Source of the DNA: Pseudomonadota bacterium
Lineage (GTDB): Bacteria > Pseudomonadota > Alphaproteobacteria > Rhizobiales > Devosiaceae
Length of the DNA: 5,441 nt
Direction: 5' to 3'
Assembly: GCA_023430705.1 (NCBI GenBank)
Contig: JAEYZJ010000366.1
Coordinates: 1-5,441, forward strand
Shown here: positions 5,343 to 5,441 of the stretch, piece by piece
How positions within the stretch are numbered: position 1 is the first letter of the stretch
How the letters are laid out: each line of letters opens with the position of its first letter
Program-made: the position numbers and the translations under genes
Notes under the pieces: generated by a model
Told to the model about the DNA's origin: nothing
The model's database searches: none
Seen by the model: the letters and a program-made list of their open reading frames with translations, nothing else

Positions 5343-5441
5343 GCTCGGTTCTGCCGCTCCCGAAGGTGCGGCATGGGCGGGACTTCGTCCCTATTATGCC
5401 GGTCTACCGGCTCAGTAGTCGGTGGGACTGTCGCCCCGCCC
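5343..5441. other. window-edge segment with no callable gene
   Basis: An ATG at 5373 with AAGG six bases upstream opens a frame running off the window, but its 23 codons match no protein recognised here. A minus-strand frame could also enter from the right and stop at 5412. GGGAC/GTCCC (5379-5391) forms a small hairpin. Nothing firm can be called. Confidence 0.3.

Noticed and set aside
4442..5374. 310-codon minus-strand frame opposite dps
   Set aside because: It is antisense to the complete dps gene and to the hsp20 3' end and crosses two terminators; its composition is that of a shadow frame.
5375..5441. GGGCGGG (5375-5381) complementary to CCCGCCC at the window edge, suggesting a folded RNA
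   Set aside because: A single GC-rich arm pair with a 53-base interior and no conserved motif is weak, and the context is cut off by the window end.

Overview
The window is GC-rich and densely coding. It reads as a chromosomal segment of an alphaproteobacterium, most likely of the order Hyphomicrobiales (Rhizobiales), with a Devosia-like genus as a guess from gene order and protein flavour. Three regulatory elements support the class: an MmgR/suhB (alpha-r8) type small RNA, a ROSE-type RNA thermometer in front of a small heat-shock gene, and a GGAAC-N17-CGTT promoter typical of the alphaproteobacterial general stress sigma factor EcfG. No mobile element, CRISPR array, tRNA or rRNA was seen.

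Left part (1-1965): the 3' part of an N-formylglutamate amidohydrolase gene, cut by the window edge, is followed by a 331-base gap. The gap holds a minus-strand small RNA with a conserved UUUCCUCCCU segment and a strong terminator. Next comes hisN, an inositol-monophosphatase-family histidinol phosphatase. One neighbour gene belongs to histidine breakdown (formylglutamate) and the other to histidine synthesis. The small RNA is the family named after its position next to suhB/IMPase genes.

Middle part (1979-3967): an alpha/beta hydrolase (monoglyceride lipase / lysophospholipase type) on the minus strand converges on hisN with only 13 bases between the stop codons. Its start faces a 378-base intergenic region unusually rich in inverted repeats: a 14-bp terminator-like hairpin, two mutually exclusive GC-rich stems and a possible three-way junction. 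No known RNA family was recognised there, and it is the best candidate for something undescribed. A plus-strand gene with a GTG start follows. It encodes a secreted, probably outer-membrane beta-barrel protein with a His-x-Ser motif reminiscent of lipid A deacylase PagL.

Right part (3968-5441): a stress-protection pair. An Hsp20 chaperone gene has a sigma-32 (RpoH)-like promoter and a four-hairpin leader ending in a ROSE-like hairpin that masks the Shine-Dalgarno sequence, so transcription and translation both appear heat-controlled. It ends in a good intrinsic terminator. A dps (ferritin-like DNA-protection) gene follows, with its own EcfG-type promoter and terminator. The two neighbours therefore seem to answer to different stress circuits. 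The last 100 bases contain no gene that can be called.
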